Positions 55,560 through 63,624 are shown, numbered from the stretch's first letter. The stretch: 64,000 nt of DNA from Pedobacter westerhofensis (GCF_900182595.1 NZ_FXTN01000010.1:238952-302951); one strand, 5' to 3'. Numbers and translations are program-made. Notes: a model not told the origin generated them from the letters alone.

Positions 55560-56258
55560 ATGTCAAGATGTACAGCACCGAGATATGGTCATCGCACAGC
55601 TAGTGGCGCAGCAGCATGCCCCGCATGTAGTAGTCGCAGTAGGTATCGTAGCTATGATTACTATCCTTCCAATTCTACTTCTTCAACTTCGAACATAAGT
55701 TCCCATAACAGCTCGAACGCTGGAAGTAGACAGTCAAGAAGTAGCAAGGCACGCTGGTCTGGAGCTGGATCTACTATTCTCTACACTCCTGATGAGATAA
55801 GAACACTTACACCTATTAGGGAGAATATAGAGAGTCGAGCAGCTTTACCTGATCTTCGTGACGTTTTCCTGTGCCATGCGTGGGACGACCGAAAGGGAGC
55901 TGCTAAAGAATTACATGACGTGCTTGAGTCGTGTGGAGTTACTGTTTGGTTCAGCGAAAAGGATGTAGCGTTAGGTTTACCCTTACTCCGCGAAATTGAC
56001 AAAGGATTAGTTAAGTCACGAGTTGGAATTGTATTGGTGACTCCTGCTTTTTTGAAGCGTGTACAAGGAGAAGGCATTGCTGACAAAGAACTTTCAGCAC
56101 TGTTGGCACGAAATTTACTTGTACCCATCATGCACAACACGACATTTGAAGAACTGCGCGAAGTCAGTCCTTTACTTGGCTCTCGAAGCGGTCTTAGCAC
56201 ACGAGAAGAATCAATGCTGGATATCGCAGCAAAACTATCAGAACTGGTTGAAGTCTAA
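55560..56258 (+). CDS. TIR-domain protein with N-terminal Cys/His motif
   Basis: 232 residues. Residues 1-25 carry CTAPRYGHRTASGAAACPAC (Cys4, His11, Cys20, Cys23), a short zinc-ribbon-like motif. Residues 26-70 are a Ser/Arg-rich linker. The TIR domain spans 100-230: DVFLCHAWDDRKGAAKELHD, VTVWFSEKDVALGLPLLREI, GIVLVTPAFLKR, and IADKELSALL with the likely catalytic Glu177. Bacterial TIRs hydrolyse NAD or make cyclic-ADPR signals. A SIR2-like gene is two genes downstream. The order TIR, small protein, SIR2 recalls Thoeris, where ThsB makes a signal that activates ThsA. NADase or signal-synthase activity here is inference. Confidence 0.88.
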   Translation: MSRCTAPRYGHRTASGAAACPACSSRSRYRSYDYYPSNSTSSTSNISSHNSSNAGSRQSRSSKARWSGAGSTILYTPDEIRTLTPIRENIESRAALPDLRDVFLCHAWDDRKGAAKELHDVLESCGVTVWFSEKDVALGLPLLREIDKGLVKSRVGIVLVTPAFLKRVQGEGIADKELSALLARNLLVPIMHNTTFEELREVSPLLGSRSGLSTREESMLDIAAKLSELVEV

Positions 56259-56408
56259 TTTGAATTAAACAGTTAATAGTCCATCAGTGCTTTAATATAT
56301 GGTATATCCTGGTCTAATAATGTACAAAGGTGTGCTAAACTTTTCAAATTAGGTTTGCCGATTGACAGGCATTTATACTTCTTAAATTTAAGCTCGTAAA
56401 ACTAACTT

Positions 56409-56672
56409 ATGGAAACGAATAGATACATAACAGACGCGCAAGCAACTTTGCCTAATGGGGATCTAGTGAGGGGAAGAGTAATGTCTTCCGATAATATCAC
56501 CTATCTCTTCAGAAACGAGATTAGTGATTTAGACTTCTATCTGTACCTGAGAAAAGGTGATCAAGGATGGTACCAGTCGGGAGGCCCAGAGATCCAATGG
56601 CCGCAAACGATGGTAGATGAACTAGGACTTTACATTGATAATTCTAAATTAAATCAAACTAAACCTGACTGA
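56409..56672 (+). CDS. small beta-rich protein between TIR and SIR2
   Basis: 87 residues. Pattern: YITDAQATLPNGDLVRGRVM, ITYLFRNEISDLDFYLYLRKG, WYQSGGPEIQWPQTMVDELG then LYIDNS. The order of strands, the Trp and the closing ELGLYID helix resemble the proteins at 61036-61257 (EIGLYIE) and 61334-61564 (ELGSFID), so these three look like one small family. It ends 1 bp before the SIR2 start, so the two are co-expressed. Role unknown: immunity protein, sensor or inhibitor are options. Confidence 0.6.
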   Translation: METNRYITDAQATLPNGDLVRGRVMSSDNITYLFRNEISDLDFYLYLRKGDQGWYQSGGPEIQWPQTMVDELGLYIDNSKLNQTKPD

Positions 56673-56673
56673 C

Positions 56674-57717
56674 ATGACTGGAATGTCTAAAGAAGCAGGC
56701 ATCCAACAAGTATTTGGAGGAGGAGGCCATGTAGTAATTTTAGGTGCAGGTGCTAGTATTGCATCAACAATGAGAAATGGCGAACGTAGTGGTAAAAGAT
56801 TGCCATCTATGGATAACTTCATTGATGTTGTTGGTCTGCATGATATAGTTGAAGGGTTGCCGGATGACCTTCGAGCAACTAACTTCGAAACACTATACTC
56901 TAAGATACACAATGATAATCCTGACTCTGAGATTCTACAAGCGATTCAGAGTAGAGTACAGCTATATTTTGGTGATATGCATCTCCCTGACGAACCTACC
57001 ATCTACGATTATTTGGTTCTGTCGTTGCGGAGTAAAGATTTGATTGCAACCTTTAATTGGGATCCTTTCCTTTATCAGGCTTGGGTACGTAATCGAGAGT
57101 TTACCAAAGATATGCCTCACTTATCGTTTTTACACGGCAATGTTGCAATTGGATACTCTCCTGAAGACAAAAGATGCGGACCAGCAGGGTATTCGTGTAG
57201 ACGCGATGGCGGAGTGTTAAAGCCTACACAGTTGCTCTATCCCATTGAAAAGAAAAACTACACCGATGACGAATTTATCAATGGCGAGTGGGAAAGGGTA
57301 AAATATTGGATGGGCAAAGACGGGAGTACAAAAAGGGTAACAGTATTTGGATATGGCGCTCCAACTTCCGATGTTGAAGCAGTTAGTCTATTGAATACTG
57401 CATGGGGAACACCTGAAGATCGTGTCATGGAACAGTTTGAAGTTATTGATTTGGTCGATGAGGAAACCCTAAAAGAACGATGGAGTGGATTTATACATAC
57501 CCATCACTATGATATATCTGACAGCTACTTTAAAAGCTCTTTAGCAAGTAATCCAAGAAGAACCAGTGAAAGCTATTTTAGTCATATACAAGCGCTAACT
57601 ATAGAAGAGGCATTTAGAGTTAATAATCCCGTACCAAATGATTTCACTTCTCTTGAACAACTATGGGACTGGCATCGACCGTTAATCGAAGCTGAGGCGG
57701 CAAAGGATCAGGAATAA
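56674..57717 (+). CDS. SIR2-like (NADase-type) defence protein
   Basis: 347 residues. SIR2 motifs: VVILGAGASIAST (Gly-rich NAD loop, residues 24-28), LIATFNWDPFL with Asn128 and Asp130 (TFNWD for the family's TxNYD), and LHGN with His154. Two Cys (168, 175) lie where a zinc site could be, but the canonical four-Cys knuckle of deacetylating sirtuins is absent. The rest (residues 180-347) is unrecognised and shows no clear SLOG fold. SIR2-like proteins of this type deplete NAD in anti-phage defence. Context with TIR supports that; the activity is inferred. Confidence 0.85.
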   Translation: MTGMSKEAGIQQVFGGGGHVVILGAGASIASTMRNGERSGKRLPSMDNFIDVVGLHDIVEGLPDDLRATNFETLYSKIHNDNPDSEILQAIQSRVQLYFGDMHLPDEPTIYDYLVLSLRSKDLIATFNWDPFLYQAWVRNREFTKDMPHLSFLHGNVAIGYSPEDKRCGPAGYSCRRDGGVLKPTQLLYPIEKKNYTDDEFINGEWERVKYWMGKDGSTKRVTVFGYGAPTSDVEAVSLLNTAWGTPEDRVMEQFEVIDLVDEETLKERWSGFIHTHHYDISDSYFKSSLASNPRRTSESYFSHIQALTIEEAFRVNNPVPNDFTSLEQLWDWHRPLIEAEAAKDQE

Positions 57718-57853
57718 TGTAAGCAATATATTAACTACTGTTCTCATATTAATGCATCGTTCCCCCAAATGAATAGAAGATTAGATCTTCACTATAGCAG
57801 TGGGTTCCTGTGATTGGTTTGGAGTATGACTTTTTGAACTATTAAGGTCATTA

Positions 57854-58663
57854 TTAAGAAGCACATGCAAGGATGAAAGTTTTTCCAAATGCGGTGACTT
57901 GCAAAAAGGCTTTGCTTTTTTCTACATGAGAATAGGCTCCCCCCTGTGTATAAGCTATATTGATAGAATCAAAGTTATGTAGCTTAAGCAACGGTTCATA
58001 AATACCTTCATCCATTTTATAGTGTGTACCTGAATGACGCAGTATACCAAGGCCTAGTAAATTATCAATGTAAGTGGAAGTATTAGTAGGGAAAAGTAGT
58101 TCCACCTCGAATTGAATGAGTGTCGCATCTTTGAGAATCTCTAACCAACCTTTGTTTTCCGGTAGCACTGCTCTAAAAGAGATACAAGGAATATCATCCT
58201 TGTTAGCTAAATACTTAATTATTCGCGCCTCGTCAACTGACAAACGCTCGATAATCTGGATGAAAGCAGGATGTGCTAAGTTAACTGTATCAGATGATGC
58301 AGCTTTGGATAATAACGAATTGAATAAATCTGCTATTTCGTCATTTGTAGTGTATGTTAGCTTATCCATTATCGGTACACCCAATTGAGGATTAACCGGT
58401 ATCTCCTTATCTTTCGGAATGTCCATAAGCTTCTCAGCAAGTTCATCCATCCTTTGTTGATAGAGTAGCTTTGCAGCCTCACTGCCAAACTTACATAACA
58501 GGAGGGGGGTTGTGCAAAACTCAATGGTATTACCTAGCGCCCTGCCTAATGATTGTACACTAGGTTGCATCACATCTTTGTACATCATTCCTAATAAGGA
58601 ATCTTCCTTTATTTTACCTGCTGCTGTAAGGGCTGCACCTGCACCTATTATTTCTGGATTCAT
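57854..58663 (-). CDS. Abi-alpha (DUF4393) protein
   Basis: 269 residues. Family signs: MYKDVMQPSVQSLGRALGNTIEF near the N-terminus, QQRMDELAEKLMDIP, then NPQLGVPIMDKLTYTTNDEI, ADLFNSLLSKAAS, NLAHPAFIQIIERLSVDEA, RIIKYLANKD. This is the pattern of DUF4393, which Pfam lists as Abi_alpha because a member is linked to abortive infection. No enzyme motif is known. Convergent with the SIR2 gene, so separately expressed. Fits the defence character of the region. Confidence 0.8.
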   Translation of the reverse strand: MNPEIIGAGAALTAAGKIKEDSLLGMMYKDVMQPSVQSLGRALGNTIEFCTTPLLLCKFGSEAAKLLYQQRMDELAEKLMDIPKDKEIPVNPQLGVPIMDKLTYTTNDEIADLFNSLLSKAASSDTVNLAHPAFIQIIERLSVDEARIIKYLANKDDIPCISFRAVLPENKGWLEILKDATLIQFEVELLFPTNTSTYIDNLLGLGILRHSGTHYKMDEGIYEPLLKLHNFDSINIAYTQGGAYSHVEKSKAFLQVTAFGKTFILACAS

Positions 58664-58671
58664 AACTTCTT

Positions 58672-58772
58672 TATCTGTTTACAAGGTAATCATTGATTAT
58701 ATATGGTTATAAAGCAAGTTATCCACAGCAGTGGAACATGATAACGTACACATTCTACCTTTTAAACAGATA
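58672..58772. repeat. inward-facing pair of the dispersed motif
   Basis: TATCTGTTTACAAGGTA (58672-58688) and TACCTTTTAAACAGATA (58756-58772) are inverted copies matching at 16 of 17 bases, 67 bp apart, in the divergent gap between the Abi-alpha gene and the membrane pair. The right copy is identical over 17 bp to the one at 62108-62124. Likely a shared operator or the ends of a miniature element. Confidence 0.55.
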
Positions 58773-58909
58773 CGAACTTTGATTATCCATTGACATGATA
58801 ACCTGCTATAAACCTACATCTAACTTCAAGCAGCAGTTTAATGCTAGTAAAACTGTAGTATCTAAGAATGAAAACAAATCATTACCTTGGGTTACTAAAG
58901 CTCTCAAAT

Positions 58910-59215
58910 ATGAAAAGAAAATTTACACTAGTGGCATTACTTCTGCCTACCGCTACATTTGCTCAATCTTCTACATCTAGCAAACTCTTCTACTCACTCA
59001 TGGGATTTGGAATAGTGATACTTGTATTCCTAGTACTTAGGGAGGTTGTTATGTGGTATTGGAAAGTCAACACCATCATTGATAATCAAGTTAAGCTTAT
59101 TAGAACCCAGCAGGAAACGAATAATTTACTAACCGAGCAAATAACCTTGATGAAGGGTTATTATCAGCCTGACAGTATAAACAGTCCTGAACGTACACCA
59201 ACGAAGGAAGAATAA
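58910..59215 (+). CDS. small exported or membrane protein, first of a pair
   Basis: 101 residues from the ATG at 58910, which gives a signal peptide (MKRKFTLVALLLPTATFA then QSS). One membrane helix follows (YSLMGFGIVILVFLVLREVV) and then a helical tail (IRTQQETNNLLTEQITLM). No family recognised. Its stop overlaps the next start (TAATG), so the two are a coupled pair. Confidence 0.6.
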   Translation: MKRKFTLVALLLPTATFAQSSTSSKLFYSLMGFGIVILVFLVLREVVMWYWKVNTIIDNQVKLIRTQQETNNLLTEQITLMKGYYQPDSINSPERTPTKEE

Positions 59216-59706
59216 TGAAAGGTCTGCAAGGAATAATAATTGGTGCGGTAGTTGGTTTCCTGTCTGGAATTGGTTATCTAAATATGAATGTCAAGAAAAG
59301 CCTATGGTCTGTCTTGTTCCCTGTAGTAACTATTATTACAACTGGTGTAGGGGCACTTGCTGGTGGTAGAATTAGTAATAACCTTCAGAGATCGGACAAA
59401 ATAGATCGAGCTCTTGGTATAGACAAAGTTTACTATACCCATTACAAGGTAGGGCGCTTCTGGGAATCAAAGTCCACATGGCATGACTGTAAAGGGAAAT
59501 TACACACACTAAAAACGTTTAAGGCAGCCCAAAACACTGTATCTTATCTGAATGAACTGAAAATCTCAGATCATGGAACCTCTGCATCAACAATCAATGT
59601 GACAAAGTATCATCAGGCAGCAAAGAATGAGTCATTTGCAAGGTTACGTGAAAAGTATGGTCAAGAATTTCTAAACTATTTGGAAGGTAAAGAAGGTCAT
59701 GGATAG
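59215..59706 (+). CDS. membrane protein, second of a pair
   Basis: 163 residues. Two membrane helices at the N-terminus (QGIIIGAVVGFLSGIGYLN and LWSVLFPVVTIITTGVGALAGG) and a soluble C-terminal domain with KVYYTHYKVGRFWESKSTWHDCKG and EYLEGKEGHG-like ending. No family recognised. Coupled to the previous gene by TAATG overlap. Possible envelope effector pair; function unknown. Confidence 0.6.
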   Translation: MKGLQGIIIGAVVGFLSGIGYLNMNVKKSLWSVLFPVVTIITTGVGALAGGRISNNLQRSDKIDRALGIDKVYYTHYKVGRFWESKSTWHDCKGKLHTLKTFKAAQNTVSYLNELKISDHGTSASTINVTKYHQAAKNESFARLREKYGQEFLNYLEGKEGHG

Positions 59707-59778
59707 GCGTGGAATTAGTTCTGCTGCATTAATATGCTCTCTTCGCTGATTTAAAAGGCGACCTATCCCTAAACATTC

Positions 59779-60054
59779 TTAGCGTTGTATTTTATACATA
59801 ATGAAATTACCAAATACTCCTAAGTAACATTCCCTGTATGACCGCTCATTTATTAGACTGCCAGAACTGTCTGTCACGGTCTCATATACCACTTTATATG
59901 AATATATAGAACATACGAAGAAGTTGTAATCTCGGCTCATGTACTTATCTTCTGGCTGATGTAGATGCTGCAGGAAGGTTTTGGGAGATGGATTAGTTAC
60001 GAGCAATAATATTAAGATACTAATCAAGATATACTGATAGCGTTTTAGTTTCAT
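59779..60054 (-). CDS. small membrane-anchored protein, second of a pair
   Basis: 91 residues. N-terminal anchor YQYILISILILLLVTN, then a soluble part with MSRDYNFFVCSIYSYKVVYET and YRECYLGVFGNFIMYK. No family recognised. Its ATG overlaps the stop of the 184-residue gene (ATGA), so the two are coupled. Confidence 0.5.
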   Translation of the reverse strand: MKLKRYQYILISILILLLVTNPSPKTFLQHLHQPEDKYMSRDYNFFVCSIYSYKVVYETVTDSSGSLINERSYRECYLGVFGNFIMYKIQR

Positions 60055-60605
60055 TTATTTACTTGCTTAAGTGCTTGGTTTAACTTACTGTTCTCTGCTT
60101 TAAGAACATTAACCCTATTTGTAAGGTTATCCCTTTCCTTTTGCAAAGGCGCTATCTGTACATAATATATGCCGACTATGGTCATTATCAAGGTGAGAAG
60201 GGCTACAAGTAGATTTGATATGCTAACTAATTTATCTCTCCGATCCTTACGGGCTGCCTCTTTTAATGAGTCTGCTTCTCTAAGTAATCGTTCTTCAAAA
60301 TATGCCAGATAACCGGCATCAATAATATTGCAAGTATTGGCTCTGTAATCGATACCCACCAATCCTAAAGCTTTTAAATTGCTTATGAGAACTGTCGCTA
60401 CCTTCTCAGTAACATTAATTTCCGGTGCTATGTCCTCAGTCGTCTTATACCTGAATGGTACTCTTGTAATTGTACCGAGTCCGGAAGCACGTTCTTCAGT
60501 AGTCGGGTCATTATAAGTATGAAGGAGGTCATTCTGTGCTTTAAGAATTCCTAGAATGCTGTGTTGTTTCCTTAGCTCTTCCGGTGTCATCGATATATAT
60601 GCCAT
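60051..60605 (-). CDS. winged-helix-like membrane protein, first of a pair
   Basis: 184 residues. Residues about 1-95 look like a winged-helix domain (RKQHSILGILKAQNDLLHTY, NVTEKVATVLISNLKALGLV). One membrane helix at about 128-150 (LLVALLTLIMTIVGIYYVQI) is followed by a coiled coil (LTNRVNVLKAENSKLNQALK). A DNA-binding-like or protein-binding domain tethered to the membrane next to a small anchored partner suggests a sensor or effector pair. Inference only. Confidence 0.6.
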   Translation of the reverse strand: MAYISMTPEELRKQHSILGILKAQNDLLHTYNDPTTEERASGLGTITRVPFRYKTTEDIAPEINVTEKVATVLISNLKALGLVGIDYRANTCNIIDAGYLAYFEERLLREADSLKEAARKDRRDKLVSISNLLVALLTLIMTIVGIYYVQIAPLQKERDNLTNRVNVLKAENSKLNQALKQVNK

Positions 60606-60685
60606 AATTATTTAAACTTCATATTGCAAGTTACAACTTTTCAACACACCTTGAAACACTAATATTATTAGCATAACTTTACTGT

Positions 60686-61039
60686 ATGGACATGCGAAGA
60701 TTAGCAAGAGGAACTATGATACCTACTCTGACAGAGTGGGCATATTCATCAAGAATGGGGAAGCACTTACCTAAAGAAACCTGTAATCTGTTTGACTTCG
60801 GTGGTACGCATAGTATACATGTTGACTTGACTTACCTAGATAAGGATTATAGAAAGAAATATGTAGAAACAAACTTTCAAAAGTACTGTTTAGAGTTTGT
60901 TAAACAGATTACACCAGTACTAAAACTGTGGGCAGTAAAAAATAACGTGAATGAACTAAACTTTATCCTACGATTTAAAGCACACTATTTATATGCTGCT
61001 CAAATCAAACTTATAATTAATCCAGAAGATAGACCATGA
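60686..61039 (+). CDS. hypothetical protein upstream of the small beta proteins
   Basis: 117 residues, soluble. Contains MIPTLTEWAYSSRMGKHLP, FDFGGTHSIHVDLTYLDKDY, and WAVKNNVNELNFILRFKAHY. No family recognised. Its stop overlaps the next ATG (ATGA), so it is coupled to the 73-residue protein. That layout resembles toxin and immunity pairs, without proof. Confidence 0.5.
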   Translation: MDMRRLARGTMIPTLTEWAYSSRMGKHLPKETCNLFDFGGTHSIHVDLTYLDKDYRKKYVETNFQKYCLEFVKQITPVLKLWAVKNNVNELNFILRFKAHYLYAAQIKLIINPEDRP

Positions 61040-61257
61040 ATTACCAATATACTTTGGACTACAGACAAATTGAAATCGTATTACCAAAGACTGATGAAGG
61101 ACATTACCGAATAATATGGGAGAATCGGGCAGTAGGTTACGTATATGTTTCTGATGTTGACGCAGGTACTGGTAAGCCAATATGGAATGGTTCGAATAAT
61201 TATCTCAATCTAAGCGCACCTGAGATTGGTTTGTATATTGAAGCGTGTGGTATGTAG
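61036..61257 (+). CDS. small beta-rich protein, family of 56409 and 61334
   Basis: 73 residues. YTLDYRQIEIVLPKTDEG, YRIIWENRAVGYVYVSDVD, then PEIGLYIEACG. The IIW...VGYVY strand pair and the closing EIGLYIE helix match the 76-residue protein after it (LIHWDGFEVGVI, ELGSFIDENG) and the one between TIR and SIR2 (ELGLYID). Coupled to the gene before it. Likely a small binding or immunity protein; function unknown. Confidence 0.55.
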   Translation: MNYQYTLDYRQIEIVLPKTDEGHYRIIWENRAVGYVYVSDVDAGTGKPIWNGSNNYLNLSAPEIGLYIEACGM

Positions 61258-61333
61258 TCATGCAATGTATTTTTCTCATTATACTAAACCATAAGGTAAA
61301 CTTCGTGTTAGCATGTGAACCAAATATAAGAGC

Positions 61334-61564
61334 ATGGAAAAGTACATATTGTATACCGGAGAAATCGAGGGTAAGTATCGAGAGATTCAGATATATCCTT
61401 TAAACTATTCTAATTATGAATACCTCATCCACTGGGATGGATTTGAGGTTGGGGTTATCAAGAAGATTGATTCCAAGTGGTATACAGAGACTGAGGAACT
61501 ATCATCAGTACTGAATGAATTAGGTTCATTCATAGATGAGAATGGTGTGTCACCAGATTATTAA
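61334..61564 (+). CDS. small beta-rich protein, family of 56409 and 61036
   Basis: 76 residues. YREIQIYPLNYSNYEYLIHW, DGFEVGVIKKIDSKWY, then LNELGSFIDENG. Same strand order as the previous protein, so a diverged tandem copy. The 76-bp gap before it holds no feature I can name. Confidence 0.5.
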   Translation: MEKYILYTGEIEGKYREIQIYPLNYSNYEYLIHWDGFEVGVIKKIDSKWYTETEELSSVLNELGSFIDENGVSPDY

Positions 61565-61609
61565 TTTAAATCCGTAGCTATACCGCAACTTATTGATTAC
61601 CTTTCACCT

Positions 61610-61822
61610 ATGGACTTAAATCTGAAGTTGAAGGTGTTAATGTTTATATATCAAAGTGGTAGATTGGTTTTGCCTAAGACTGTTTTGACGTTACGACGCG
61701 GATTTCAGCAGCTGCGCAGTGAGGGATTGATATCGGTTATCAAAGAGAATAATATCTTCTATGCATCAGTAAGTAAAAAGGGAGAGGAGTTTCTAGCAGT
61801 CACTCTATTCAACTATAAATGA
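61610..61822 (+). CDS. small winged-helix-like protein
   Basis: 70 residues. LKLKVLMFIYQSGRLVLPKT, TLRRGFQQLRSEGLISVIKE, FYASVSKKGEEFL: helix, helix, basic recognition-like helix, then a beta wing and KKG turn, as in small winged-helix regulators. No named family. It may control the small-protein genes upstream. A terminator follows at 61911. Confidence 0.5.
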   Translation: MDLNLKLKVLMFIYQSGRLVLPKTVLTLRRGFQQLRSEGLISVIKENNIFYASVSKKGEEFLAVTLFNYK

Positions 61823-62340
61823 GTACTTAAAAGAATGTAAATGTTTAAAACATAATCAATTATCGATAGTTTACAGTATTTATTTTCAAGTCTAGTATAA
61901 AACACAGGAGCCCTTCATTGATTCATTCAGTGAGGGGTTTTTTATTAAAAAGGTAAAACAAACAACATGGTCCTCTGTTCAAGCAACTCCTTAGTTGGAG
62001 AACTATATCAATAATATGAGAATTAAAGCCCTTACCAGTGGATGCTGTTAAGGGTTTTCTTGTTTAGCTTTAGCGTCTAATTACTATACAAGGCTACTAA
62101 ACAATGTTACCTTTTAAACAGATAGGAAAATTGGCCCGAAGTCAACTGGCTGTCTACTTCAATACAAGAATGTAAATACATCAACCAGCACATAAATATT
62201 ACTGTTCTGTTTCTTTAACCCAGTCAAATATAAACTGTGCATATTCAGCTAGGGCTGTGCGCCCTGGCTTCACGTTGCAGTCAGACAGATTACATAATAG
62301 CTAAGCTCACAAATGGACTACCTACTGCTGCTGGCCAAGA
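61823..62340. other. intergenic region with two terminators and the dispersed motif
   Basis: No gene. Terminators: CCCTTCATTG (61911-61920) with CAGTGAGGGG (61928-61937) then TTTTTT; and CCCTTACCAG (62029-62038) with CTGTTAAGGG (62045-62054) then TTTT. A near-copy of the dispersed motif in reverse (TTAAAAAGGTAA, from 61945) faces an exact forward copy (62108-62124). Confidence 0.65.
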
Positions 62341-62652
62341 TTAGAAAACAATATCAACTATCGTTGTTCCAGAGCGATCAAATACAAATACTACACTGAA
62401 AGACTCATACTTATCGACAACATTATCAGCATTGATCTGCCATTGTGTAAAGTCAAATGCCCTGATCTGATCTATCAAGTAAAGGGTTGCAACCTTTAAA
62501 GGCGTGTAACCTTCCGACGCAATCTTAGCCTTAACATCCGCACTCATGCTGGAGATGATGAAATCTAAAAGTAAGATACACTTTTGACGTTCTTCGTTAA
62601 GTTCATTTTCATCTTCCATGTCTGTAGGTTTAATTAGCAGACTCAATCCCAT
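62341..62652 (-). CDS. hypothetical protein
   Basis: 103 residues, acidic, soluble (an internal Met at 62619 is another start). Helical first half (ERQKCILLLDFIISSMSADV, then YTPLKVATLYLIDQIRAFDF) and two closing strands ending in TTIVDIVF. No family recognised. Solitary. Confidence 0.5.
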   Translation of the reverse strand: MGLSLLIKPTDMEDENELNEERQKCILLLDFIISSMSADVKAKIASEGYTPLKVATLYLIDQIRAFDFTQWQINADNVVDKYESFSVVFVFDRSGTTIVDIVF

Positions 62653-63110
62653 CTTACCACATTTGCATTAAACGTTGGTAGATTCCTTTCAACGCACACG
62701 TCAAACTTAAGTTTCGACTTTTTGCATATTTATTCCAAAATTAGGGCGGGTTATCATACAGGTCGTTGAGACTGGGTTTACATATCCCATTGCTTCTTTT
62801 ATAAGGTGACATAATGTAGGAGGCCACAAACGTGTTAGACCTTCTAAACAGACAGATCGATCAGTTTCACCTCACACTTTCAATATCCAGAATTTGGTAT
62901 CATCCCGTTAATAATGCAAATAGTAATAGATTTTGGATATAGGCTGGTTAGTAGTATTAATTACTCCACGAAGGTAAGCTTGTCACCTCAACACGTACAA
63001 AGAAATTCCGGCATAAACGCTCCTATGGCCTCCACACAATCCATTTATTCCGTTGCTTCTTTACTTAGTTGAGGCTGAAAGCTTGGTTGGGTTATATAAT
63101 TAATATAACT
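62653..63110. other. intergenic region before the RadC-like gene
   Basis: About 460 bp. No convincing gene or strong hairpin seen. The last 60 bp before the RadC-like start are AT-rich and hold the likely promoter. Confidence 0.4.
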
Positions 63111-63566
63111 ATGACACAGAAAACATTCAAAGTAGCAGAAGTAGAAATCAGTTACAGACCGGACTACAAAGTTAGTGAGAGACCTCAAATTAGCAAGTCT
63201 AACGATGCTTATTATATACTGATACAGCAATGGAGCATGGACAAAATCGAGCTATTAGAAGAGTTTAAAATACTTCTGGTGAACAGGAGAAATCGAGTTC
63301 TTGGAGTGGTGGAAATATCACAAGGGGGACTGAGCGGAACTATTGCAGATCCGAAAGTAATATTTGCAGCAGCATTGAAAAGCTGTGCAAGTGGAGTCAT
63401 CTTAGCGCATAACCGTCCCAGTGGAGAACTTGATCCAAGCAGGGAAGACATTGCACTTACGAATAAGATCAAAGCAGGTGCGGAGGTACTGGATTTGAAA
63501 GTGCTCGACCATCTGATTATAAGTAAAGACAGCTACTATAGTTTTGCTGATGAAGGTATGATGTAA
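63111..63566 (+). CDS. RadC-like JAB-domain protein with altered metal motif
   Basis: 151 residues from the ATG at 63111 (MTQKTFKVAEVEI); the frame is open to 63069. RadC/MPN+ pattern: KIELLEEFKILLVNRRNRVLG, VIFAAALKSCASGVILAHNR, PSGELDPSREDIALTNKI, LDHLIISKDSYYSFADEG. The canonical HxH is HNR here: His100 is kept but the second His is Arg102, while Ser110 and Asp113 remain. So metal binding may be lost. Such proteins are common at the edges of Bacteroidota islands; their role is unsettled. It lies next to the right arm sites and attR. Confidence 0.85.
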   Translation: MTQKTFKVAEVEISYRPDYKVSERPQISKSNDAYYILIQQWSMDKIELLEEFKILLVNRRNRVLGVVEISQGGLSGTIADPKVIFAAALKSCASGVILAHNRPSGELDPSREDIALTNKIKAGAEVLDLKVLDHLIISKDSYYSFADEGMM

Positions 63567-63624
63567 GCGAAACAAATTACTACCTTGCAATAAATAACAA
63601 ATAAGATAAACAAGGTTAGATATA

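Noticed and set aside
55560..57717. Plain Thoeris assignment
   Set aside because: The SIR2 protein is shorter than ThsA and shows no visible SLOG domain, and a third small gene is inserted, so the name is not justified from sequence alone.
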